Source: an uncultured Alistipes sp. (GTDB taxonomy: Bacteria; Bacteroidota; Bacteroidia; Bacteroidales; UBA932). From it: a DNA stretch of 64,000 nt. Below are positions 52,143 through 60,269 of the stretch, piece by piece. The DNA lies in assembly GCA_900550465.1 (NCBI GenBank), contig URSC01000006.1:61684-125683 (forward strand). The letters are read 5' to 3'. The position numbers and the translations under genes were made by a program. The notes beneath the pieces are model-generated. The model did not search any database, was not told the DNA's origin, and saw only the letters and a list, made by a program, of their open reading frames with translations. Every line of letters starts with the position of its first letter. The first letter of the stretch is position 1.

Positions 52143-52733
52143 TTACAGCATCAGGGCCTTGGCGACAGTGTCGGCTGTCTTTGAATCGGCTATGTGCTCC
52201 AATATCTTGAGACCGAAAGCCACCGCATGGCCCGGGCCGCTGGCGGAGATGATATTGCTGTCGGCGATTACGCCCTGACGGGGGTCGATGACAGTTACTC
52301 CTTTTTCCAGAAGGGGGTTCTCGCATCCCTCGTAGATTGCCATGCGGAGGCCGCCGTTGGCCTTGATTACTTCCTCCAGCGGAAGCTGCGATAGAACGAA
52401 CCCGGGTGCCGCGCAGATGGCCGCAACTTTGCCTCCTTCTGCGAAGTGCCGCTGCATCTTGTTCATCAGCGGAGTGCAGGCGGCCAGATTGGAGGTTCCC
52501 GGCATACCTCCCGGGAAGATCATTATGTCCTCCTTGCGGATGTCTTCGAGGGAGTACTGTTCCAGAGTGCAGTCGGCATTTACGCTTATGCGCTGTGCAC
52601 TTGTGACTGTGAGGCTGTCACTGATGGAGATGAGGTTGAGCTCGACTCCTCCTCTGACGAGGATATCGGCTGGGGCCATGGCCTCGGTGATCTCGAAGCC
52701 TTCGGCCAGGAAAATGAATGCGCGTGAGTTCAT
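52143..52733 (-). CDS. DJ-1/PfpI family protein
   Basis: The 196-residue protein starts AFIFLAEGFEITEAMAPADILVRGGVEL, typical of DJ-1. The nucleophile elbow Cys lies in KVAAICAAPGFVL (about residue 105) and the acidic partner is Glu in LAEGFEITEA. DJ-1 proteins are involved in oxidative stress or glyoxal repair; the exact activity is not predictable. It has its own transcript and ends at the terminator shared with atpG. Confidence 0.92.
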   Translation of the reverse strand: MNSRAFIFLAEGFEITEAMAPADILVRGGVELNLISISDSLTVTSAQRISVNADCTLEQYSLEDIRKEDIMIFPGGMPGTSNLAACTPLMNKMQRHFAEGGKVAAICAAPGFVLSQLPLEEVIKANGGLRMAIYEGCENPLLEKGVTVIDPRQGVIADSNIISASGPGHAVAFGLKILEHIADSKTADTVAKALML

Positions 52734-52751
52734 AATTCCGTAGTTAAGTGG

Positions 52752-53069
52752 TTAAAATAGTGTAGCGACAATCGCTGAAGAGACACCTGCCACGCCTATC
52801 GCGGCCGCTATCAGTGCGAACACGAAGAGTATCATTATCAGGCCGAGCAGGGAAATAACGAATCCGGCGATGGCCAGACCCCTCGGGGCCTTGAACATGC
52901 CGATGAAGGAGAAGAGCAGTCCCAGTGCCCAGGTGAACCATCCGAAGACAGGTATCCACCCAAGAACTATCGTCAGGACCGCAAGTACGAAACCCGCCGT
53001 CCCGAGGCCGTTGGTCCGTCTTTCGATGTAGACCGTCCGGTTATTGTATCTGTCGTCGTAAACTTCCAT
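52752..53069 (-). CDS. Small membrane protein, DUF4190-like
   Basis: The 105-residue protein has a polar N-terminus (MEVYDDRYNNRTVYIERRTNG) followed by GLGTAGFVLAVLTIVLGWIPVFGWFTWALGLLFSFIGMFKAPRGLAIAGFVISLLGLIMILFV, two to three membrane helices with the Gly/Pro pattern of DUF4190-type proteins. The start at 53069 is supported by a -7 box 7 bases upstream; a longer frame overlaps the divergent AraC gene. Function unknown. Confidence 0.8.
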   Translation of the reverse strand: MEVYDDRYNNRTVYIERRTNGLGTAGFVLAVLTIVLGWIPVFGWFTWALGLLFSFIGMFKAPRGLAIAGFVISLLGLIMILFVFALIAAAIGVAGVSSAIVATLF

Positions 53070-53076
53070 AGTAATG

Positions 53077-53084
53077 CAAATATA
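53077..53084 (-). promoter_or_regulatory. -7 element of the small membrane protein gene
   Basis: TATATTTG on the minus strand, ending 7 bases before the ATG. Confidence 0.5.
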
Positions 53085-53177
53085 CGAAAACTTTCCGACA
53101 CTTCCATTTTCTTTCGCCTTCCATATTCTGTGCTGTGCATTTTGCGAAGAAAATGCGGCCCATGTGAGAAAAAGCAT

Positions 53178-53185
53178 TAGATTTG
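53178..53185 (+). promoter_or_regulatory. -7 element of the AraC-family gene
   Basis: TAGATTTG, ending 20 bases before the ATG at 53206. No matching -33 element. Confidence 0.5.
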
Positions 53186-53205
53186 TGACAGAAACAGAAT
53201 GACAG

Positions 53206-54054
53206 ATGGACAAAGCCTTCTTTTCAGATACTCCCCACATCCAGTACGGTGAGACCGATATGGAGCCGCTGGTGCGCAATGCATGCCGGTTCGGCTGTGA
53301 TATTCAGATAGTGTGTACGCGCGGGACAGCCGAGATTTCGACCGGTATCCAGAGCTACGGGATGCGGCGGGGCACTGAACTTTTTCTCTTCGGCGGTACC
53401 CTGGTGCAGGTCAGCGACCCGAGCCCGGATTTCACGGTGAGGATGCTGCTGTATCCCAAGGACGTAGTGATCAAGGCCATATTGCCGATTGACTCGGACT
53501 TCCTGAACTACCTGCACGAGTATCCTTTTCTGGACCACATCGGCGGGGGCGCCCCTGAGGATGAGTGGGAGAACGTGCTGCAGTGGATGGACATGGCCCG
53601 TCTGCTGTTTACCCGCCCGGTGCAGTATTTCCGGAAGCAGATAGAACAGAATTTTCTCCAGAGCATGCTGATGTGCCTGTACAACCACATTCCCCGCAAG
53701 AAGGTGACTGCCTCCCGCGAGAACAGCCGCCGGCAGGTGCTCTGCCATCAGTTCATGCGTCTGATCAGGGAGAACAGCGCCCGGGAGCATCAGGTGCCTT
53801 TCTACGCTGACAAGCTGTGCATATCGCCCCGGTATCTCGGAGATATCGTGGTGGAGAATTTCGGAGGGATGACACCCAAACAGTTGATCGACAAGCAGCT
53901 GATAGCCGAGATTAAGGTCCAGCTGGACAATCCGCTGTTCTCCGTTAGCGAGATAGCGCAGTACCTGAATTTTCCCGAGCATACTTCGATGAGCCGGTTT
54001 TTCAAGCGCAATACCGGGATGTCCCCCAAGGAGTACCGGGCTTCACGCAGATAA
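53206..54054 (+). CDS. AraC family transcriptional regulator
   Basis: The 282-residue protein has a cupin-like N-terminal sensor part (about 1-170) and a C-terminal AraC double HTH (about 185-282): YADKLCISPRYLGDIVVENFGGMTPKQLIDKQLIAEIKVQL and SVSEIAQYLNFPEHTSMSRFFKRNTGMSPKEYRASRR. It is a DNA-binding regulator of unknown target, transcribed with miaA 12 bases downstream and divergent from the small membrane protein gene. Confidence 0.93.
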   Translation: MDKAFFSDTPHIQYGETDMEPLVRNACRFGCDIQIVCTRGTAEISTGIQSYGMRRGTELFLFGGTLVQVSDPSPDFTVRMLLYPKDVVIKAILPIDSDFLNYLHEYPFLDHIGGGAPEDEWENVLQWMDMARLLFTRPVQYFRKQIEQNFLQSMLMCLYNHIPRKKVTASRENSRRQVLCHQFMRLIRENSAREHQVPFYADKLCISPRYLGDIVVENFGGMTPKQLIDKQLIAEIKVQLDNPLFSVSEIAQYLNFPEHTSMSRFFKRNTGMSPKEYRASRR

Positions 54055-54066
54055 AACAATGATGTT

Positions 54067-54975
54067 ATGAGCAGTAATCTGGAAAAATACCGTCTGACGG
54101 TGGTTCTGGGGCCGACGGCCTCTGGCAAGACCCGCTATGCGGTGCGGCTGGCGGGGGAGGCCGGTGCTGAGATTATCTCGGCGGACTCGCGGCAGATATA
54201 TCGCGGGATGGATATCGGGACCGGGAAGGACCTCGGCGAGTATGTCTATGAGGGCCGGCCGGTGCCTTATCATCTGATAGACATCGTGGATGCAGGGGTG
54301 AGGTACGATATCTTCCGGTATCAGCGGGATTTTGCGGCGGCGTACAATGACATCGTCTCCCGCGGCCGTCCGGTGATACTCTGCGGCGGCTCGGGGCTGT
54401 ACATCGAGTCGGTGACGCGGAACTATGCGATACCGGAGGTGCCGTCCAACCCGGCTCTGCGTGCGGAGCTCGAGCAGCACTCCGACGAATATCTGATAGA
54501 GATGCTCAAGTCGCTGACGGTGCCTCACAACACCACAGACTATGATACGCGCAAGAGGCTCATCCGGGCCATCGAGATAGCGGTGTATCAGAAGGAACAT
54601 CCGGAGGATGCGGGGGTATTCTCCGGGGACAATGCTCCGCTGGCCCGCTTCGCTCCGGAGGAGGTGCATTACATCGGGCTGTCCGTCTCGCGGGAGGAGC
54701 GCAATGCCCGTATCGACCGGAGGCTGGATGCCCGTCTGAAGGAGGGGATGATCGACGAGGTGCGCCGTCTGCTCGAGAGCGGCCTCTCGCCGGATGACCT
54801 TATATACTATGGCCTTGAATATAAGTTCGTCACTCTGTATCTCACCGGGCAGATGAGTTACGACGAGATGTACGCAAAGCTGGCTATTGCCATCCACCAG
54901 TTCGCCAAGCGGCAGATGACTTGGTTCCGGGGCATGGAGCGCCGCGGCATCCACATCGATTGGGTGACAGTCTGA
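54067..54975 (+). CDS. miaA: tRNA dimethylallyltransferase
   Basis: The 302-residue enzyme adds a dimethylallyl group to A37 of tRNAs reading UNN codons. It has the P-loop VLGPTASGKTRYAV, the segment IISADSRQIYRGMDIGTGK, VPYHLIDIVDAG, ILCGGSGLYIESV and the C-terminal AIAIHQFAKRQMTWFRGM. It follows the AraC gene by 12 bases. Confidence 0.97.
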   Translation: MSSNLEKYRLTVVLGPTASGKTRYAVRLAGEAGAEIISADSRQIYRGMDIGTGKDLGEYVYEGRPVPYHLIDIVDAGVRYDIFRYQRDFAAAYNDIVSRGRPVILCGGSGLYIESVTRNYAIPEVPSNPALRAELEQHSDEYLIEMLKSLTVPHNTTDYDTRKRLIRAIEIAVYQKEHPEDAGVFSGDNAPLARFAPEEVHYIGLSVSREERNARIDRRLDARLKEGMIDEVRRLLESGLSPDDLIYYGLEYKFVTLYLTGQMSYDEMYAKLAIAIHQFAKRQMTWFRGMERRGIHIDWVTV

Positions 54976-54981
54976 ACCGCC

Positions 54982-55476
54982 CTACAGCTCCTCCCATTCG
55001 CCGCCCCACAGCTGAATGAAGCGGTACATGTCGTCGCGGGAGATTTCGAGGGAGGCGGTGTTGTCGTTGGGGTGGAAGGTGACCCGCTCGGCCTGGCGCA
55101 GGTCCTTGTCGAGATAGAGCTTGACCTGGTGGTCAGGGTCGTTGATGAGGCCGAAGAGGGAGACGGAGCCTGGGACAGTCCCGAGGTATTTCTCCATGCG
55201 CTGCTCGGAGGCGAAGGAGAGCTTGCCCTGATGCAGCTGATGCTCTAAGCCGTGGATGTCCATCTGCTTGTGGCACTCGAGGATGACCAGGTAGTGGCGG
55301 TTGCCCTTGTGGTTTCTGAAAAACAAGTTCTTGCAGTGCGTCGAGTCGAAGTCCTTCCAGTACTTCATGGCCTCTTCTATAGTGGGAAGCGGCGGATGCT
55401 CGTGGATGATGTAGCTGATGCCCATTTCCTGCAGCCTGTCAAGTACTTTTCTGCGTCTTTCTTCTGCTGTCTCCAT
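54982..55476 (-). CDS. YbaK/ProX-type aminoacyl-tRNA deacylase
   Basis: The 164-residue protein belongs to the YbaK/prolyl-tRNA synthetase editing family: YIIHEHPPLPTIEEAMKYW, THCKNLFFRNHKGNRHYLVIL and the conserved GSVSLFGLINDPDHQVKLYLDKDLRQAERVTFHPNDNTASLEISRDDMYRFI. Relatives clear Ala or Cys from tRNA-Pro. The start at 55476 (METAEERRRK) is chosen because a -7 box at 55499-55506 lies inside the longer open frame. It converges on miaA with a 6-base gap. Confidence 0.92.
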   Translation of the reverse strand: METAEERRRKVLDRLQEMGISYIIHEHPPLPTIEEAMKYWKDFDSTHCKNLFFRNHKGNRHYLVILECHKQMDIHGLEHQLHQGKLSFASEQRMEKYLGTVPGSVSLFGLINDPDHQVKLYLDKDLRQAERVTFHPNDNTASLEISRDDMYRFIQLWGGEWEEL

Positions 55477-55498
55477 ATTTTTTCCGTTTATCGGGCCG

Positions 55499-55537
55499 CA
55501 AATATAGTTCATTCTTCCCGTATCCTGTGTATTTTTG
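55499..55537. promoter_or_regulatory. Divergent -7 elements of the deacylase and glsA genes
   Basis: TATATTTG on the minus strand (55499-55506) faces the deacylase gene; TATTTTTG on the plus strand (55530-55537) faces glsA, 18 bases before its ATG. Confidence 0.55.
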
Positions 55538-55555
55538 CAGTCTTAAAGTGAGAAT

Positions 55556-56470
55556 ATGGATTATCAGAATGTGATTGACAGGATTCACGGCCAGCTGCAG
55601 GACCTGTGGGGACAGGGCAGGGTGGCGGATTACATACCGGCGCTGGCGAAGGTGGATCCGAGGCAGTTCGGGATAGCGGTGGCTACTCTCGATGGGCAGG
55701 AGTTCAGGACCGGGGACGCGCAGGTGTGCTTCTCGATTCAGAGTATTTCGAAGGTGTTTACCTTGGCGATGGTGACCGGGCGCGTCGGGGACGATATATG
55801 GAAGGCGGTGGGACGCGAACCCTCCGGCAACCCGTTCAACTCCTTGGTGCAGCTCGAGTATGAGCACGGCCTGCCCCGCAACCCGTTCATCAATGCCGGT
55901 GCCCTCGTCGTGACGGACCGCCTGATATCGCTCTACCCTCATCCCAAGGATGCCATGCTGGAGTTTGTCCGCGCCCTCTGCGCCAACGACGATATCTACT
56001 ACGATAAGGAGATAGCCCGCTCCGAGCGGCTCAATGCCGACCGCAACCTGGCCCTTGCCTATTTCATGAAGAGCTTCGGAAATATAGAGAATGACGTGGA
56101 GACGCTGCTGGACGTCTACTGCCACCAGTGCGCCATCTCGATGTCGTGCGCGGACCTCGCACGCGCCTTCCTTTTTCTGAGCAACCGCGGCGTGAACCCC
56201 TTCGACGGCAGGCAGGTCCTGACCGTCAGCCAGGCCAAGCGCCTCGGTGCCCTGATGCTCACCTGCGGCTTCTACGACGAGTCTGGCGACTTCGCCTTCC
56301 GCGCCGGCCTCCCCGGCAAGAGCGGCGTAGGCGGCGGCATAGCGGCCTACATCCCCGGCAACCTCGCCATCACCGTCTGGAGCCCCGAACTCAACCGCCA
56401 CGGCAACTCCCTCATCGGAATGGCCGCCCTTGAGCATTTCACCACCGACATCGGCAATTCCATTTTCTAA
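55556..56470 (+). CDS. glsA: Glutaminase A
   Basis: The 304-residue serine-dependent glutaminase has the beta-lactamase-like fold motifs: catalytic SIQSISKVF (Ser-x-x-Lys), NPFINAGALV, Tyr in DIYYDKEIARSER, and the C-terminal GLPGKSGVGGGIAAYIPGNLAITVWSPELN. It hydrolyses glutamine to glutamate and ammonia in the cytoplasm. Its last bases overlap the oxyR stop region by 4 bases in convergent orientation. Confidence 0.97.
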   Translation: MDYQNVIDRIHGQLQDLWGQGRVADYIPALAKVDPRQFGIAVATLDGQEFRTGDAQVCFSIQSISKVFTLAMVTGRVGDDIWKAVGREPSGNPFNSLVQLEYEHGLPRNPFINAGALVVTDRLISLYPHPKDAMLEFVRALCANDDIYYDKEIARSERLNADRNLALAYFMKSFGNIENDVETLLDVYCHQCAISMSCADLARAFLFLSNRGVNPFDGRQVLTVSQAKRLGALMLTCGFYDESGDFAFRAGLPGKSGVGGGIAAYIPGNLAITVWSPELNRHGNSLIGMAALEHFTTDIGNSIF

Positions 56471-57480
56471 AGTTTGATGGCGAAGCGCTTGAGCCGTGAG
56501 TCGAGCATCTCTTCGGGGACGATGTGTCTGATGCAGCCGGCGATGACGTTGAGCAGGCGTTCGCGGACGAAGTCCTCGCGGATGACGAGGGAGACTTCGC
56601 GGACGGGGACGCAGGTGGGGCAGCCGGGGGACGGGATGCCGCCTGAGGGGCCAATGTCAGTGGCCGATGTCCCGCCGTTCTGCCGGACGATGGGCCTGAG
56701 GTTCCCGCGCTGCTCTTCGGTGAGGAATGCGGCGTGCAGCTCTGGGATGACGGTGTAGCCGCCGTTGGTGTCCACGATGCGCACGAGGGTGTCGATGCTG
56801 CCGGCCTGGTATTCGGTGCGGGTCCTGCGGCGGCTGTGGCAGAAGTTGAAGACCTGGCTGCGGAGGCAGTGGCCCTCCTCGAGGATCCATAGTCGGTCGG
56901 AGGCCAGTCGGTCGGCCGGCACTTCGCTCAGGGCGTGCAGCTCGTCGGACGGGGAGATGTACGCCACGAATTTCTCATAGTACAACGGTATTTCCAGCAA
57001 GCCCTTCTGCTCCAGCGGAGTGGCCAGGATGGCCATGTCAATCTCCGCCGCCAGCAGTTTCTCCACTATGAACCGGGTGCGCATCTCGGACACGCGCAGA
57101 TGTATGGACGGGTGCTCTTCGTGCATCCTCCGGAAGAGTCCGGGAAGGATGTAAGGGGCAATGGTCGGGATGATGCCCATGACGGCCTCTCCGCTCTCGT
57201 CGCCCTTCTCGACGGCTACCAGCTCCTCGATCTGCGAGGCATTGTGCAGGGTCACCCGGGCCTGGGCGATGATCTTCTCTCCAAGGGCGGTGGGCCGGAC
57301 GGGGTGGGCTCCTCGGTCAAATATGGTCACGTCCAGGGCGGTCTCGATGCTGCGGATGCCCGCGCTGAGGGTCGGCTGGGTGACGCCGCAGGCTTCTGCG
57401 GGCCGGACGAAGTTGCGGTGAGTGTCCACTGCGACGATGTAGCGCAGGGCGGTAAGGCTGAGGTTGGTGTCTGTCTTCAT
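56467..57480 (-). CDS. oxyR: Hydrogen peroxide-sensing LysR-type regulator
   Basis: The 337-residue protein has an N-terminal LysR HTH (LSLTALRYIVAVDTHRNF, TQPTLSAGIRSIETAL) and an effector domain carrying the OxyR redox pair Cys205 and Cys214 in EEGHCLRSQVFNFC, with the same 9-residue spacing as Cys199/Cys208 of E. coli OxyR. A Gly/Pro-rich insertion at about 268-291 includes a second cysteine pair, CPTC (287-290), which I do not know from standard OxyR. The gene is divergent from a peroxiredoxin-thioredoxin unit, its likely target. Confidence 0.93.
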   Translation of the reverse strand: MKTDTNLSLTALRYIVAVDTHRNFVRPAEACGVTQPTLSAGIRSIETALDVTIFDRGAHPVRPTALGEKIIAQARVTLHNASQIEELVAVEKGDESGEAVMGIIPTIAPYILPGLFRRMHEEHPSIHLRVSEMRTRFIVEKLLAAEIDMAILATPLEQKGLLEIPLYYEKFVAYISPSDELHALSEVPADRLASDRLWILEEGHCLRSQVFNFCHSRRRTRTEYQAGSIDTLVRIVDTNGGYTVIPELHAAFLTEEQRGNLRPIVRQNGGTSATDIGPSGGIPSPGCPTCVPVREVSLVIREDFVRERLLNVIAGCIRHIVPEEMLDSRLKRFAIKL

Positions 57481-57488
57481 ACTGCTGA

Positions 57489-57496
57489 CAAATATA
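57489..57496 (-). promoter_or_regulatory. -7 element of oxyR
   Basis: TATATTTG on the minus strand, ending 8 bases before the oxyR ATG. Confidence 0.5.
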
Positions 57497-57528
57497 GAAA
57501 TTATCTATGAGAATATAAAAAATATCGA

Positions 57529-57559
57529 TTTGATTTATCAAAACCGCCGCCATATCTTT
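57529..57559 (+). promoter_or_regulatory. Promoter of the peroxiredoxin-thioredoxin unit
   Basis: TTTG (57529-57532), 19 bases and TATCTTTG (57552-57559) form a full consensus match. The 130-bp interval from oxyR contains both promoters and presumably the OxyR operator; AT-rich sequence at 57494-57530 is the likely site. Confidence 0.75.
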
Positions 57560-57610
57560 GCACCGTAAAACAAAACACAACGGAATATTAATCATTAAAA
57601 AGTAATAGTT

Positions 57611-58348
57611 ATGGACAGCAACAACAACATTCAGAATCAGACACAGCAGCAGTATTATCCCATGCCCCGCATCGGCGACCAGGCTCCCGCATTCGAGGCC
57701 GTGACCACTCAGGGCAAGATCCGCTTCCCCGAGGATTTCAAGGGCAAATGGAAGATCCTCTTCAGCCATCCCGCCGACTTCACCCCCGTCTGCACTTCCG
57801 AGTTCATGACCTTCGCCTCCCGCGCCGCCGAGTTCGAGGCCCTGGGTACCCAGCTCATCGGCCTCTCCGTGGACGGACTCTACAGCCACATCGCCTGGCT
57901 GCGCACCATCCAGGAGAAGATTCAATACAAGGGCATGAAGAACGTCGAGGTGAAATTCCCCTTGATCGAGGACATCACCATGGACATCGCCCGCCGCTAC
58001 GGCATGATCCAACCCGGCGAAAGTGCCACTCAGGCCGTCCGCGCCGTCTTCTTCATCGACCCGAAGAACGTAATCCGCACCATTATCTACTATCCCCTCT
58101 CGCTTGGCAGGAATTTTGATGAGCTCAAGAGAGTACTGGTGGGCCTGCAGACCGCCGATGAATTCGGTGTCGCCCTGCCCGCCGACTGGCAGCCAGGAGA
58201 CGAGGTGATAGTACCCACGGCCGGTTCCTGCGGAGTGGCCAAGAGCCGGATGGACGGAGACGACAAGGACCTGAAGTGCTACGACTGGTTCTTCTGCACC
58301 CGTCAGCTCCCCAAGGAGAAGATAGAGGACAAAATTTACAGAAAATAA
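57611..58348 (+). CDS. Peroxiredoxin, Prx6/archaeal thiol peroxidase type
   Basis: The 245-residue protein has the peroxidatic Cys61 in HPADFTPVCTSEF and conserved IAWLRTIQEKI and VRAVFFIDPKNVIRTIIYYPLSLGRN, with a C-terminal extension ending in DLKCYDWFFCTRQ. This length and the C-terminal cysteines match the decameric Prx6-like thiol peroxidases first known from archaea. It reduces hydrogen peroxide in the cytoplasm. It is divergent from oxyR and its TAA overlaps the ATG of the following thioredoxin gene by one base. Confidence 0.95.
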   Translation: MDSNNNIQNQTQQQYYPMPRIGDQAPAFEAVTTQGKIRFPEDFKGKWKILFSHPADFTPVCTSEFMTFASRAAEFEALGTQLIGLSVDGLYSHIAWLRTIQEKIQYKGMKNVEVKFPLIEDITMDIARRYGMIQPGESATQAVRAVFFIDPKNVIRTIIYYPLSLGRNFDELKRVLVGLQTADEFGVALPADWQPGDEVIVPTAGSCGVAKSRMDGDDKDLKCYDWFFCTRQLPKEKIEDKIYRK

Positions 58349-58821
58349 TGAAACGGATAGCGACAACACTGCTTATGGCCGGAACCCTGCTTCTGTCCGC
58401 CCTGCCTCTGACGGCATACGGACAGGAGAGGGAGTCCGGAAAAAACGAGGAAAAAATGGAAACAGGAACAATACATCTGACCAAAGCGGAATTTCTGCAG
58501 AAAGTGTGGAACTACGAGGCCAATTCCCAGGCCTGGAAATACGAGGGAACCAAGCCCGCCATCGTGGACTTCTTCGCCACCTGGTGCGGACCCTGCAAGG
58601 CCCTGGGCTCCGTGCTCGAGGAACTGGCCCAGGAGTACGGCGACAGGATAGTGATTTATAAGGTGGACGTGGACCAGGAGCGTGAGCTCGCCGGAGCCTT
58701 CGGAATCCGCTCGGTGCCCACCCTGCTCTTCATCCCCGCCGACGGGGAGCCGTCGATGAGTCCGGGCGCTCCGTCAAAAGCCCAGTTGAAACAGATTATC
58801 GACGAACATCTGCTGAAATAG
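58348..58821 (+). CDS. Exported thioredoxin-fold protein
   Basis: The 157-residue protein starts at 58348 (MKRIATTLLMAGTLLLSALPLTAYGQ), a signal peptide, so it acts outside the cytoplasm. The active site is FFATWCGPCK (Cys80, Cys83) with cis-Pro in IRSVPTLLFIP. The start overlaps the stop of the peroxiredoxin gene (TAATG), so the two are translationally coupled even though the first product is cytoplasmic. Residues about 27-45 are a charged linker. A terminator follows. Confidence 0.92.
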   Translation: MKRIATTLLMAGTLLLSALPLTAYGQERESGKNEEKMETGTIHLTKAEFLQKVWNYEANSQAWKYEGTKPAIVDFFATWCGPCKALGSVLEELAQEYGDRIVIYKVDVDQERELAGAFGIRSVPTLLFIPADGEPSMSPGAPSKAQLKQIIDEHLLK

Positions 58822-58862
58822 TTAGTTGACCCAGCGGGCGATCCGCAAAAACATGAAGAAAG

Positions 58863-58892
58863 GCCGTGCCGGAATCCCGGTGCGGCTTTTTC
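58863..58892 (+). terminator. Rho-independent terminator after the thioredoxin gene
   Basis: GCCGTGCCGG pairs with CCGGTGCGGC (two G-U pairs) around a short loop and is followed by five T. Confidence 0.8.
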
Positions 58893-59059
58893 CGTAAGTA
58901 CTGCAGCGGGGTTGTTTTGTAAACGCTCAGTAATCAGCTAGTTACAAAACAGAGTGTTCTTTCGGGTGGCTCCGAACCCGACTAAAGTTACTCGTTATTT
59001 TTGGAATGTATTAATTTACAAGCCTTTCTGGAAAATGGGTGCTCGCCTGCTTACCATTG
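58892..59059. mobile_element. MITE-like element, copy A (~168 bp)
   Basis: The right end CTGCTTACCATTG is the exact reverse complement of CAATGGTAAGCAG, the left end of copies B and C; its own left end (CCGTAAGTACTGCAG) is decayed. The inner block TTTTGTAAACGCTCAGTAAT and GAAAATGGGTGC align with the other copies. No coding capacity. It lies between the thioredoxin terminator and the porin stop. Confidence 0.75.
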
Positions 59060-59067
59060 GCCTTGCC

Positions 59068-60171
59068 TCAGAAGCCGACCTGGAGCTGCGTGATGATCAT
59101 GTGCGAGGAGGGGATGCCGCTGTAGACCCCCTGGCTGTTACGTGAGCGCTGCTGATAGACGTACTGCGCCTGGAGGCGGCATTTGCGGTAGAAGTTCCAC
59201 TGCAGTCCGAAGATGTAGCTGCACTGCCAGTCGCTCAGGGCGATATTCCGGTCCAGATAATCCACCGATGCCACGATGTCGAGAAAATGAGTGGCGGAGC
59301 CCACGAGGGTGGCGTAGGCGCCCCGGCTCCTGACGGATGCGTCGAGACCTTCCATGTATTCGCTCCTGAGATACATCGGTCCTGCCTCCATTTCCAGACC
59401 TGCGCTCCACCGGTCCCTGCGGTATGTCTCCCCGGCCTTGAATGTCCCGTAGGGGCTGTCCGCCTTTGCGGTGCCCTCTCCGAAGTAGACCGAGCCGTGC
59501 ACCTTGAGGAAGCTGACCGGCCTGAGGGCGAGGCTTGCCACTACATCCTTCCGGTTGTTGGTCTCGGCCGTATTGGACGGCTCACCGCTGAAGACGCCGA
59601 CCCTGTATTCTATCAGATTGCGGTTGTCCTTGCCTATTTTCAGAAATGCGCCTCCCACTTCCAGACCCAGGTCCCTGCCGGCTCCCGCTCCGAAGCATAC
59701 GTCCGAGCCGTCGATACCCGCGAGATACTGGACTGCCTGGGCGCCCTTTATTATTTCCAGGACGGAGGGAGACATATTGCTCTCAATCGTGAAAGGGGTC
59801 TTGTACTGCCCGAGGCGGATGTAGAACGCATCTACCGGACGGTATCTGACGAAGAGCTCATGCAGCTTGAATTTGGACACGTCGGCCATGAAGTAGAGGT
59901 CCAGATGCCTGACGGGTCTGATGTCGGCGATGATCATTGCCCTGTACAGATTGAACTTGTTGAAGGCCCCGTCATGTGCCATGTCGTAGGTGTCGTACTG
60001 GTATCCGGCCTGGGCATAGCCGCTTACGCTTACCTTTTCCGAAAGGAAACGGACCAGCTTACTGTCCTTCCGGTCATCTGTTACTGTGCTGAGGGTGTCG
60101 GTAGCCGCAGAGGAACTGATGCATGCAGCGGCGGTCAGGATCAGGGTGAGGATGGTGGCCTTGAGGTGCAT
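59068..60171 (-). CDS. Phosphate-selective-type porin (OprO/OprP family)
   Basis: The 367-residue protein has a signal peptide from the ATG at 60171 (MHLKATILTLILTAAACISSSAA). It then shows alternating beta strands: VSVSGYAQAGYQYDTYDM, KFNLYRAMIIADIRPVRHLDLYFMADVSKFKLHELFVRYRP and YIRLGQYKTPFTIES, the OprO/P signature. It ends in an aromatic residue (QLQVGF), as outer membrane barrels do. A -7 box at 60225-60232 lies inside the longer open frame and so supports this start. Ion selectivity is not provable from sequence. Confidence 0.88.
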   Translation of the reverse strand: MHLKATILTLILTAAACISSSAATDTLSTVTDDRKDSKLVRFLSEKVSVSGYAQAGYQYDTYDMAHDGAFNKFNLYRAMIIADIRPVRHLDLYFMADVSKFKLHELFVRYRPVDAFYIRLGQYKTPFTIESNMSPSVLEIIKGAQAVQYLAGIDGSDVCFGAGAGRDLGLEVGGAFLKIGKDNRNLIEYRVGVFSGEPSNTAETNNRKDVVASLALRPVSFLKVHGSVYFGEGTAKADSPYGTFKAGETYRRDRWSAGLEMEAGPMYLRSEYMEGLDASVRSRGAYATLVGSATHFLDIVASVDYLDRNIALSDWQCSYIFGLQWNFYRKCRLQAQYVYQQRSRNSQGVYSGIPSSHMIITQLQVGF

Positions 60172-60224
60172 GACTTGTAGTGTGTTGTAGCTGAGTTGAT
60201 GAATCGGTTTGTGTTTTAGGGCGG

Positions 60225-60232
60225 CAAAAATA
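60225..60232 (-). promoter_or_regulatory. -7 element of the porin gene
   Basis: TATTTTTG on the minus strand, 53 bases before the chosen ATG. Confidence 0.5.
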
Positions 60233-60269
60233 GGAAAAGACTCCGGAATATGCAACAGCCCTGCCGGCC

